Program-made: the position numbers and the translations under genes
The notes under the pieces: generated by a model
The model's database searches: none
What the model was told of the DNA's origin: nothing
What the model saw: only the letters and a program-made list of their open reading frames with translations
Shown here: positions 56,046 through 64,000 of the stretch, piece by piece
Layout of the letters: every line of letters begins with the position of its first letter
Numbering within the stretch: position 1 is the stretch's first letter
Assembly: GCA_951799405.1 (NCBI GenBank)
Contig: OX637332.1
Location: forward strand, 5,647,001-5,711,000
Origin: Agapetus fuscipes
Lineage: Eukaryota; Arthropoda; Insecta; Trichoptera; Glossosomatidae
Reading direction: 5' to 3'
Length of the DNA: 64,000 nucleotides

Positions 56046-56300
56046 ATTCCTTGACTTATAGGTTGGTATGAGGCTGACCACCCACACTGTACAAAATGGT
56101 TCACTTTGCCAATGTCACCCCTGTGTCAGGGAAGGTCGGCAAAAGTTGTAGGGATTATGTTCATTTGAGGTTTGGATTTTATTTGTAAGTACACATTCAG
56201 CATTTGTAAGCGCAAACTACACGTGTTTGTTTGTGGGCATACATTTAAAAGCTTTAAATATTAATATATCCTTTCAACTTAGATTATAGATTATTTTTAT
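56046..56300 (+). mobile_element. Repeat A, full length
   Basis: TTCCTTGACTTATAGGTTGG to CTTTCAACTTAGATTATAG. Confidence 0.95.
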
Positions 56301-56397
56301 ATAGATTATGAACTCTAAAAGATAGTATATTACCTACAATAATGTAAAAATAAAACACAAAGTTTTATACATATTACCTATTTGACGAACTAAATAT

Positions 56398-56811
56398 TGT
56401 TACGATTTTTGGTTCGGATACTTTTCTAATAAAACACTACTCTTCTTTTTACTTATTTATTTTACACGTTTATATAGACACTTTCATTTATTTCATTACA
56501 CTTGGTTTGAGTTCACTGGTCGAATTCGTTTATTGTATTGGAGCTCACAGATAAGACTGTATTTGTTAGAGCTTGAAGACCAACTGCCAACTGCAAGCAA
56601 TTTGCACCCTTTTTATACTAAGAAGATGGAACTGTCGAGAACACATTTTTGCTAGACTGTTCTCGAAGCACATACATAATTAAAGTAATCTAGTGACTTC
56701 TGTATTTACTCACAATCATCAATTCTACCCACCAACACAATAAAGAATTCCTATTAGCTATAACTAATACCTATAATTATTTTAATATTTATATTGCATA
56801 TTTACATAACA
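56398..56811 (-). mobile_element. Solo LTR, family LTR-1
   Basis: 414 bp, TGTTACG...CATAACA on the plus strand. Minus-strand TATA box TAGTATAAAAAGGG with GCAAATTGCTTGCAG downstream. Flanked by perfect ATAT duplications (56394-56397, 56812-56815). No internal retroelement sequence. LTRs of this kind belong to gypsy-like elements, several of which prefer ATAT targets. Confidence 0.9.
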
Positions 56812-56815
56812 ATAT

Positions 56816-57102
56816 GTTTGCTAAAAGTGAAAAGAGACGATGAAAACCAACTTTGCTCTATGAAGTTAACGCAGTCTTTCATACAAAATTCCCAGACTCG
56901 TTTCATCATTGTTCTACCAAGTTCTTTACATTCTGTCTTTGTGGGGAACGCATGCGAGCTGGAAGTCTGCCAGTGGTGACCTGTTGCTATCAGGCCGTAG
57001 TAGAGAGATATAGGCGGTGGGGCATGGAGCATTTCATTCCATCAGAATAACTTATCAGCGAAATCACTGCCGCATATTTGTGACTGTAAACGAGTGTAAA
57101 AG
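56816..57102. other. Unrecognised
   Basis: Small frames on both strands, no domain. Confidence 0.4.
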
Positions 57103-58306
57103 TAGGGGCAAGTGGTGTACCTCTGGACGCTGTGTACCTTTGGACACCATCATATCTCTGGAAATACAGAAGATTAAAAATAATCACATAAACGGGGATA
57201 TTACATTTTTGATAGCTCTCAATATTATTGTGTGTAACTTGTCATCACCTACAACACGTGCCCGTTTTTTACAATTCAAGTTTTCAGCAACAAAAAGTTA
57301 GTTTTTATGCATTTTTAAACAGTTTTCATGGTGTGATTATGAAATATTTTAGTCAAATGATAATACCAATTTAGGGTTTAGGGAGTGCTTAAAACGATAG
57401 AGCATTCATTTGCCTTATTTAGAACCTCAAAATTAAATGTCAGTTGATGTTTTAATTTAGTATCATTTGTGTACCTCTGGACACATTTTTGCTTGTACCT
57501 ATGGACGTCCAAAGGTACACGCCTTGTGTCCACCGGTACTCAACTTAAAATAAAATGCTTGTTAGACTATTCTAATTTATTTTTATATCCATCTTTTAGT
57601 TGGTCAAACGAATCAAAGTTGCTCATGTGATACCTTGAAAAAGTGATCAAATTCTCCTAATCATGGATAACCACGATTCCCATATAAATATACGAGTTTT
57701 CGAAAAAGCAAAAGAATCGAGAGATTTCATTTCAACTTTGCATCCTCACACTTTTCATAAAATGCAGCGTTTGGATAAAGGTGTTTTTGGATCAGATTCA
57801 TACGATTCCGAAGAGATGAATGAGTTCTACATGGAAAATAAAAAATATTTTTAATATTATTTGTTGTTATAAGGTAGGTTCTTCTAACAATATATATTAC
57901 GTGTTTTTAATAATCGCTATTAAAATGTTTTGTTGTCATTTTTATAATAATAAGTTTGTGCAATTTTATCACCAATAAAATATAAAATAATACTATGTTT
58001 AATCATTTTTAAACTACTTAATTTTTTGATGTCCAGAGGTACACATGCTGTCCCAAGGTACACTTACCCCTGTCCACAGGTACACACCCATAAGTGTACC
58101 TCTGGACAAAAATGCGATTTTTGGGGGAAAGGTTGTAACACAAAACAGGTCGATATTATAAAAAACTAAAAATAAGTTGGTTATGCACAATTAGACAATG
58201 AATACATAACATAAACAATCTTCTCTCTACCTTTCTTAACTTGCGAGAAAAAAAATATTAAGTCGAAAAAAAAACGGCGTGTCCATAGGTACACCACTTG
58301 CCCCTA
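57103..58306. mobile_element. 1.2-kb TIR element with repeated GTGTACC motifs
   Basis: TIRs GGGGCAAGTGGTGTACCTCT at the left and, reversed, GGGGCAAGTGGTGTACCTAT at the right. TA lies on both flanks (57103-57104, 58305-58306). About eleven copies of GTGTACCTNTGGACA in both orientations cluster near the ends and at 57465-57545 and 58025-58110. Such subterminal repeats are typical transposase binding sites. The TA flanks would fit Tc1/mariner/pogo-type transposition, but no transposase domain is recognised. Confidence 0.85.
57663..57854 (+). CDS. Small frame inside the TIR element, unknown
   Basis: 63 codons, starting MDNHDSHINIRVFEKAKESR and ending EEMNEFYMENKKYF. Charged, with no transmembrane segment and no recognised motif. 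It could be the leftover C-terminus of a transposase or a chance frame. The ATG has no special context and no neighbouring exon is seen. Confidence 0.3.
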   Translation: MDNHDSHINIRVFEKAKESRDFISTLHPHTFHKMQRLDKGVFGSDSYDSEEMNEFYMENKKYF

Positions 58307-58433
58307 ATTAATTTTATAATATATTTTTTTTTTTTAGTGTTGATCTGTTAACACAGTGAAAGTCCATTTTTATAAATATTTAAAAATATAAATGGTAAAA
58401 CATTGTTTTAATTCACTTTATTTTATTTGTTTA

Positions 58434-58473
58434 TGCTCGAATATTTTCGCCTAATGAGGCATCTTCAAGAGCA
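58434..58473 (-). ncRNA. Hammerhead-like motif, left PLE arm
   Basis: Stem I TGCTC/GAGCA perfect, core TTGAAGA (C3 to U), stem II GCCT/AGGC, GAAA, palindrome AATATT, C17 present. The C3 change disrupts the C3-G8 pair of active hammerheads. Confidence 0.65.
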
Positions 58474-58701
58474 GAATGGTTACAAATATATTTTTATAAA
58501 ATAATTTTCAAAACAATTTTCAAAACAACTTTTTTTCCAAACAAAAGCAAAATTCATAGACAAAATTTTTTTTTAAACACAAATGTAAGATTCAAAAATG
58601 CATTATTGTTAGGTATAATGAAATTAAAAATTTTAATACAATAAAAATAAAATATGTTAGTTAAATAAAAATAATAATAATAATAACAAATAAAAAACAA
58701 A

Positions 58702-59007
58702 TTATTGCAATATTGGTGAAACATAGGGAATCTGCACATTCACTAAGTCTTTATTTTTATTTTTGTAGATTTCCAACGCTTCCAGAGCCATCAGTCTCCT
58801 CACTTCACACTCAGAGTGTATTATCTCTACATTAGTAATATCGAAAGTATGGTCTTTATCAATGCAATGGTCTGCCATCTCAGAGTATGCAGATAAGCCT
58901 CTGAGTGCTCTGGAATGTTCTTTAAATCTTGTGCGTACTGATCTCCCTGTCTCACCAATATATAAAGCCTCACAGTCATTACATTTAATTTTATAAACTC
59001 CACCCAT
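58702..59007 (-). pseudogene. PLE GIY-YIG endonuclease domain
   Basis: 101 codons ending at a proper stop. The start GVYKIKCNDCEALYIGET shows the GIY (GVY) and YIG blocks with the C-x2-C pair between them that marks Penelope-type endonucleases. RSVRTRFKEHSRAL supplies the conserved arginines and histidine; DHCIDKDHTFD gives H-x-x-x-x-H-like zinc ligands; EVRRLMALEALEI carries the conserved glutamate region. In an active PLE this domain nicks the target DNA. The frame is open here, but the RT upstream is truncated, so the protein is not complete. Confidence 0.9.
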
Positions 59008-59403
59008 ATCAAATTTATCTACTTTATCCTTATTGTTGAACAGTAATTTATGTAGATTGTTTTTTGTATAAAAAGCAAAGTTTATATCATGTTTTAATTT
59101 TTTTTAATTTTGTATGAAATACTATTATTAACAAATAAACATTTTCGCCAAGGTCTATCTAAATTTTGATTAGTAATTACAGGATAAATAAATTTTTGAA
59201 AATGTCCTGGATATCATGTTTCTTAATTATCTGTTTTATTTCATTTTCTCTATACCCATTATTGATTGCAATATCCATAATACATTTGTATTCTTTCCTA
59301 TATTCATCATCATCAAGTGGCAACTGTTGTAACCTATGGGCCATGGCATGAAATGCTGACATCTTTTGAGAATATGGATGGTTAGAAAATTTATGTATTA
59401 ATA
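59008..59403 (-). pseudogene. PLE RT-endonuclease linker region, broken
   Basis: Minus strand from 59403: IHKFSNHPYSQKMSAFHAMA, then RLQQLPLDDDEYRKEYKCIM, then IAINNGYRENEIKQIIKKH. A stop at 59177 breaks the frame, and DRPWRKCLFVNNSISYKIKK then leads toward the GIY-YIG domain in another frame. These blocks lie between RT and endonuclease in PLE proteins. The RT catalytic core is cut off by the right arm. Confidence 0.85.
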
Positions 59404-59540
59404 ATTAATAATGCATTTTTGAATCTTACATTTGTGTTTAAAAAAATTTTTTGTCAATGAATTTTGCTTTTGTTTGGAAAAAAAGTTGTTTTGAAAATTG
59501 TTTTGAAAATTATTTTATAAAAATATATTTGTAACCATTC

Positions 59541-59580
59541 TGCTCTTGAAGATGCCTCATTAGGCGAAAATATTCGAGCA
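59541..59580 (+). ncRNA. Hammerhead-like motif, right PLE arm
   Basis: Inverted twin of 58434-58473 with the same C3 to U change, so the change predates or was copied into both arms. Confidence 0.65.
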
Positions 59581-59713
59581 TAAACAAATAAAATAAAGTG
59601 AATTAAAACAATGTTTTACCATTTATATTTTTAAATATTTATAATTAATTTTATGGATATTTTTTCTGAAATAAACGACGTACTTTTGAAGATTTGTAGC
59701 TGAAATTGGATAT

Positions 59714-60117
59714 TGTTACGAATTTAGGGTTCAAAAGTCTTTCAATTAAAAATACTGGTCTTCTTATACAGTTGTTTATTTTACACTTTTAATAATTTAT
59801 TTTCACAAAGGTAGTCTCGACTATTCCATTACACTTGGTTTCTGTTCACTGGTTTTGGTTCAATGTATGTAGTTGTAAAGCTCGTAGAATACTGGCTCTG
59901 CAAGCAACTCGCACCCTTCTTATACTCTTCAAAACAGTACAATCCAGATCCATATTCACTAGACAGTTCCAGAAAGGCGTAGTAATCATTATTTCTCGAT
60001 GTTTCAAGTATTTTTATTCAATGATTCCTACCCACACAATACAATACAGAATTCCTATAACTATAACTAATACCTACCTACTTATATTAAATATTTATAT
60101 TTCATATTTACATAACA
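59714..60117 (-). mobile_element. Solo LTR, family LTR-1
   Basis: 404 bp, TGTTACG...CATAACA. Minus-strand TATA box GAGTATAAGAAGGG. Flanked by perfect ATAT (59710-59713, 60118-60121). Confidence 0.9.
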
Positions 60118-60164
60118 ATATTATATAAAAAAAATCTTCTTCTTCTTCCTTCTATTGTTATAGA

Positions 60165-60390
60165 TCTATGATCTGTTTATTGTGGAACTCCCTCGTGTGA
60201 TGCAGAATACCAGCTGTTCTTTCACCTTTTGGGAAGGCGACCTGGTAAACGCTGGCCGTCCGGTATCTCATGTGCCACGACTCGAGCTATCCTTCCTTCG
60301 TTCATACTGTCTATATGGTCCCTCCAAAACCATCTCCTTTTCCTGCTTTTGCTCCTGATTAAATAATCTAATTAGTTTTAATTTGTAGAA
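60165..60390 (-). pseudogene. LINE C-terminal remnant
   Basis: Minus strand: RRWFWRDHIDSMNEGRIARV, then VAHEIPDGQRLPGRLPKR, with a stop, then NSWYSASHEGVPQ. Shows the W-x-x-H-I and G-R-x-P-K-R blocks of LINE ends. Same family as 39685-39800. Confidence 0.75.
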
Positions 60391-60544
60391 TATATGTGAG
60401 CAGGGGTGGAAGTCTATATGGCCGTGGGTAGATTTTACCGTATCTATTTGATGACATAACGCAATAAAACATGGCGGTGAGTGAACAGCTGATCTTTATA
60501 AAATGTGTCAGCTGTTGATACGCCATATTTTATTCTGTCCTATC

Positions 60545-60735
60545 TTAAAATAGGTACGTTAAGATCCCAACACGACCAGAAGGGGAGAAGAAAAGCCATA
60601 ACTGAGGTGGCTGGATGACATCAATGGAAGCGAGCCCAAGATGGATAAATGGAGAATCTAAAAGAAATGCATGGAGAAGATTGAAAGAGACCTAGGACAG
60701 AGAAAAGACAGAAGAAGGCAGATAAAAAAGAAGAT
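60545..60735 (+). pseudogene. LINE C-terminal remnant
   Basis: Reads RTRPEGRRKP, a stop, LRWLDDINGSEPKMDKWRI, then CMEKIERDLGQRKDRRRQIK. Confidence 0.65.
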
Positions 60736-60799
60736 AAATAAATGTTAGACGTAGCAATGTCTACAACATATTGAGATATTTATATACATAATGAGATAT

Positions 60800-61054
60800 T
60801 TATACACAGAGGAAGTGTGAAAGGAAAAAGAGGTAAGGGATGACCGAGAAAAGTATGGAGTGATCAGATTGAGGAGATTATGAAAGAATGGGATATAAAA
60901 TAGAAGAATACAAAGCGAGTATAAAAGAAGAAAATGCATGAAAAGGTGATGGATATGAATGAACTCAAAGAGGTATGTAAGGATAGGGATAAATGAAAGC
61001 AGCTCTGCAGAGGCTATGGCCACCCCTAGCGGAATGGTGACAGAGTAACAGTTA
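60800..61054 (+). mobile_element. LINE-1 3' end, decayed
   Basis: GSVKGKRGKG, a stop, PRKVWSDQIEEIMKEWDIK, then KVMDMNELKEVCKDRDK and the untranslated TATGGCCACCCCTAGCGG, ending in TTACAG. Parallels 54929-55140. Confidence 0.85.
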
Positions 61055-61089
61055 CAGTAGGACTTTAACCGAGAGATAATATTAACGTC

Positions 61090-61320
61090 TTAAGTTAAAT
61101 GGCACGTTGAAGAAGCATATTGGTCTTCTACATATGAAGATGCAAGACGTTTTGACAAAAAAAAGTACTATTACTGAAATCTCAAACTGCGTATTATCCG
61201 TCTTATGTGTTCCAGTTTTGTTGTATGGCGTGGAAGATTTGATACTGGCATGTGCGACTGAGAGAGGAAACCATAAATTGAACTCTGGTTATATGGAACA
61301 TTACTGAGAGATGAGACACA
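61090..61320 (+). pseudogene. Possible LINE thumb-region scrap
   Basis: Reads ISNCVLSVLCVPVLLYGVED, which recalls the CVLPVLLYGAETW block of LINE proteins, with a small insertion. Weak. Confidence 0.35.
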
Positions 61321-61406
61321 GTTTACAAAGATATTAATAATAATAATTGACTAAATTTATATGCGCCTGTTTGTTATTAATATTAATACAAAGGCGCATG
61401 TGGGCT

Positions 61407-61634
61407 CTAGCGGGAAAATATAAATGCTTTCAGCATCTTCCTGAAGGCTGTCTCATCGTCCTGGACTCTTAGCCTCTCTGGGAGAGCATTCCATGCCGCT
61501 GGCCCGGCAATACGGAAAGAGTATTCTAAAAAATATTGTTCTTCAATAAATAAAAAAGTATTAAATAGATGTAAAGACTTTTGAAGTACATTCTTTTCAT
61601 TGTCAATTTTCGTATTTTTATTCATACAGCTCAT
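61407..61634 (-). pseudogene. LINE C-terminus (Jockey/CR1/R1-like)
   Basis: The frame ends YSFRIAGPAAWNALPERLRV, then QDDETAFRKMLKAFIFSR and a stop. The G-P-x-x-W-N-x-L-P ... F-x-K-x-L-K block is characteristic of the ends of several LINE clades. Catalytic region absent. The upstream part of the frame is unrelated AT-rich sequence. Confidence 0.8.
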
Positions 61635-61695
61635 ATTACTGAATTGTATATCTAATATTCTAAGTATTATTTTATAAATAAATATTTATACATAT

Positions 61696-62051
61696 TGGAA
61701 CGAATGTGTACCTGCGTGTTTTTACTTGTGTAAGTGTGTCTCTAGATGTAGGTGTTTAAATAATTATACTTGTATTTGTTCGATGGTGTAAGTATTCAAT
61801 CGAATCTTCTAAATATCACATTCTGGTAAAATCACGACTGTTCCAGTTCCCGATGTTTCAAGAATCATCTTTATGTCGTACTATAAAAAAGGGCTAAAGG
61901 TGTCTGTAGCACAGACTTGTATCAGAGCCGTCAAGCTGAACAGTTAAAAAAACACTTTGTATTTGAACTAAATCTGAACGGAATCTTAAAATAAATAATG
62001 TGTAATAAATTAACCGAAGTTTTTGTTAAATTGAACCTGTAAATCGTAACA
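61696..62051 (+). mobile_element. Solo LTR, family LTR-2
   Basis: 356 bp, TGGAACG...CGTAACA. Promoter-like ACTATAAAAAAGGGC near 61883, AAAATAAATAATG near the end. Flanked by perfect ATAT (61692-61695, 62052-62055). Confidence 0.85.
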
Positions 62052-62055
62052 ATAT

Positions 62056-63184
62056 TATTCATCTTATGTACCTTAGACACTTTTAAGAAACAGTGAAATG
62101 TAAAAAGATTTGCCTTATTGCAAATTATCTATAATAAGATATTACGTGCTTCATCAAACCGTAGCATTGGAATAAAAGAGCTTTTTGCATACAAATACTT
62201 TATTTGAAAATCCATTTGCTTCAAAAACGTGGAAATAAAAAAACTTTTTTCTCCGATACATTAAAAGTTTGCACAGCCTGCATCCGCTGCTCCGGACACA
62301 CGAGCTACCTTCAATAACACAATTAGCTGTAACTGCGACCAGAAAAGTACCGAAATGGCGTGTTGTCCTTTGTGCCGAGGGCGGGATCTCTTTGTGTATT
62401 AAATAAATTAAATGATTCAATTCAAGGGCTCTTTTAGCGCGAGGGGCGCCATTGTGTAGAGGCTATTTAATATTACACGGTAGAGGGGCCCCACAATGGG
62501 GCACTCTTTTGGGCCGTGCGGAAGACACCGATGGCATTAATTTTCTGGCTACCCTGGCTCGGCTGGACCCAAACACAACAGGTCGCAACAAAACAAATTT
62601 TAAATTAGTGTACTTGATAGGTTATTTACCTGTCTTGTTTATTTTCGGACAAAGTAGTAACACAATAACAAAGAAAGAGGAAAAGTGGTAGAGGTGAAGA
62701 ATGTTTTCGGACCAAACGAAACCAAAACCAGCAGCAAATGAGAAGACAGTGTTTTATGCACGGTTTCAACAACACACAAAAAAGACCAACGTAAGTTGGT
62801 AATATCTGGATTTAATAGCTTCACAATGAAATTTTCAATTCACCCACATGAAATTCGACCACTGAAATATGCCCAAAATGCCAAGGATTTGGATCATATT
62901 AGAAGTACATAGGTCCAATTTTTTTAGGTAATCACGAGTATATTGTTTTGAAAATTACAGATGAAAGCAAAATAAGTCATTGGAATTTAGTTGAAAAGTC
63001 AGTGGACTAGTACAAAATTATTTAACAACAATTGTCTTACATACGTAAGACAAGAGTTTTCTAAAATGAATTCTTTAAAAAAAAAGCAATTCACTTATAT
63101 CTATTTTGGCCTAGCTAGAAATATATATTAAAATCACCAATTAATAATGCTTCTATTTATGTTAACTTATAAGTATATAATCTA
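62056..63184. other. Single-copy stretch with a GC-rich block
   Basis: 62270-62610 is GC-richer and not repeated in the window (GCGCGAGGGGCGCCATTGTG, GAGGGGCCCCACAATGGGG, the latter a short inverted repeat around CCCCAC). It is open in places on both strands, but no domain or splice pattern is convincing. A candidate conserved element or unknown exon. Confidence 0.35.
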
Positions 63185-63265
63185 TAAAAATTACTAGCAG
63201 ACCGACTACTTTGGAGATAAAACGGCAAGAATTTGCACTATATGCGTAGCTTACTTGCGTTTTTA
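63185..63265 (+). mobile_element. SB1 3' scrap
   Basis: AAACGGCAAGAATTTGCACT, ATATGCGTAGCTTACTTGCG. Confidence 0.65.
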
Positions 63266-63904
63266 TTATCATCGAAATCGATATCGCTTCTGTTGTGATC
63301 TTGAACAGCCAGCTCGGCAAACAATGAATTATCCATAATTGACTTGGGCTCTCGAGACTCAGACCAATGTGAGTGTTTACCAAAAATGCATCGAGTTGAA
63401 GGTGACCCCCTCTTGAGTGCAGAAAGGGGGAGGATGAGGGGAGGGGGATGAAATTACCAGAAGGGTCTGAAGTGCCTTCTGGAGAACAAACTCACTCCAA
63501 GTAATTATTTTAATTTAATCAAAGGCAAATTCCCGTCCATTTGGACAACTATCGGGGAGAGGGTTTGTATTTGAAATAACAAACTGTCTCTTGATGGAAC
63601 GAATAAATATTTGTGTTGTCTTGCCGATTGTATTGAAGTTATCAATTTCAATGGAAAGAAATGTACTTTTATTGTTGGTATTCAATTTAGATTTTTTTCT
63701 CGAAGTGCAAGCGTCACACTCAAAACACGCAAACATCAAAAAAGTATTAAAAATATATTAAATTTCCTTTTCCCAAGGGAACCAGCCGCATGATTTCCCA
63801 ACTTTTTGTATGTATATTTATGTACATAACTCATTGTAACATATATAAATGTGTATATATTTTTTAAATACGTTATTTACTGAATTACTTTTAGAGAACA
63901 TAAA
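63266..63904. other. Unrecognised stretch
   Basis: A GATA/CGAT-rich palindrome-like word (ATCGAAATCGATATCG) at 63273-63288. A purine-rich patch at 63425-63450. No gene recognised. Confidence 0.4.
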
Positions 63905-64000
63905 TTCGCTGGTACGGTCGAGCGGATAGGCCGTTGGCATTCAACTTTAATAGGCTGGCAATCAACTTAGCGTTATTGAAACAAGCACACGTTCAAAACC
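63905..64000 (+). mobile_element. tRNA-like SINE head cut by window end
   Basis: GGTACGGTCGAGCGGATAGG resembles a tRNA-Leu/Ser A-box region, and GTTCAAAACC at the last bases resembles a B box. The spacing (about 70) is long, as in class II tRNAs. No acceptor-stem match can be tested. Confidence 0.45.

Larger units (their letters stand above)
58371..59645 (-). mobile_element. Penelope-like retroelement remnant between inverted arms
   Basis: 58371-58608 and 59407-59645 are long near-perfect inverted repeats (ATAAATGGTAAAACATTG outer, AATGTAAGATTCAAAAATGC inner). Between them on the minus strand lies the end of a PLE protein. Each arm carries a hammerhead-like motif, the text AAGTGAATTAAAAC and, beyond the left arm, AATGGACTTTCACTG-like text shared with 44700 and 33180. 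Inverted terminal repeats around a 5'-truncated copy are typical of PLEs. Confidence 0.9.

Overview
The window looks like intergenic or intronic DNA from a large, repeat-rich, AT-rich animal genome, most likely an arthropod and probably an insect. The reasons are the mixture of APE-type LINE 3' ends, Penelope-like (PLE) remnants, tRNA-derived SINEs, MITEs and short LTRs, and the absence of any recognisable host exon. No bacterial gene, operon or CRISPR was seen. The longest open frame (219 codons, 54964-55623, minus) is the C-terminal end of a LINE polyprotein. Nearly every frame I could recognise is a LINE or PLE fragment. The order within insects cannot be fixed from sequence alone.

Repeat families, with names local to this annotation. 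Repeat A is a unit of about 250 bp running from TTCCTTGACTTATAGG to CTTGCAACTTAGATTATAG, with more than 30 whole or partial copies on both strands; it is also the 3' end of LINE-2. LINE-1 and LINE-2 are related LINE tails: LINE-1 ends in (TTACAG)n, LINE-2 ends in repeat A. SB1 and SB2 are two tRNA-derived SINEs, sometimes joined as a dimer. MITE-1 has TIRs containing AGTTCTTGTTTGCCG; MITE-2 has TIRs containing GGTTAAAAGG; MITE-3 has TIRs containing AAGCGCTA. Three LTR families (LTR-1, LTR-2, LTR-3) occur as solo or broken LTRs. There are two foldback elements with minisatellite arms, two elements with GGGCC-type TIRs, and one 1.2-kb TIR element at 57103-58306 with repeated GTGTACCTCTGGACA motifs.

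Layout. 1-10 kb: PLE-type inverted arms, a dimeric SINE, scattered MITE and repeat A copies. 10-18 kb: decayed LINE-1 copies, a TIR element carrying a LINE C-terminus, nested MITEs. 18.3-21.9 kb: an array of diverged repeat A units followed by a near-identical 489-bp tandem duplication. 22-35 kb: nested LINEs, SINEs and MITEs, including two insertions whose host element can be rejoined across the insert. 36-46 kb: foldback element, RTE-like tails, solo LTRs, repeat A. 46-56 kb: SINEs, an identical 244-bp tandem duplication at a LINE-2 tail, a second foldback element, and the best-preserved LINE fragment. 56-62 kb: solo LTRs at ATAT targets, the 1.2-kb TIR element, and a PLE remnant with a GIY-YIG endonuclease between inverted arms. 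62-64 kb: mostly unrecognised sequence ending in a tRNA-like SINE head.

Most interesting signal: eleven hammerhead-ribozyme-like motifs of at least four sequence families, several in PLE contexts. Four keep the CTGANGA and GAAA core boxes (near 882, 9859, 33071 and 44798); the others carry core substitutions. Their stem III is a very short self-complementary string (ACGT, AACGTT, AATATT, ACCGGT), which suggests cleavage as dimers. All share at least one extra base between the core and stem II, so activity needs to be tested rather than assumed.
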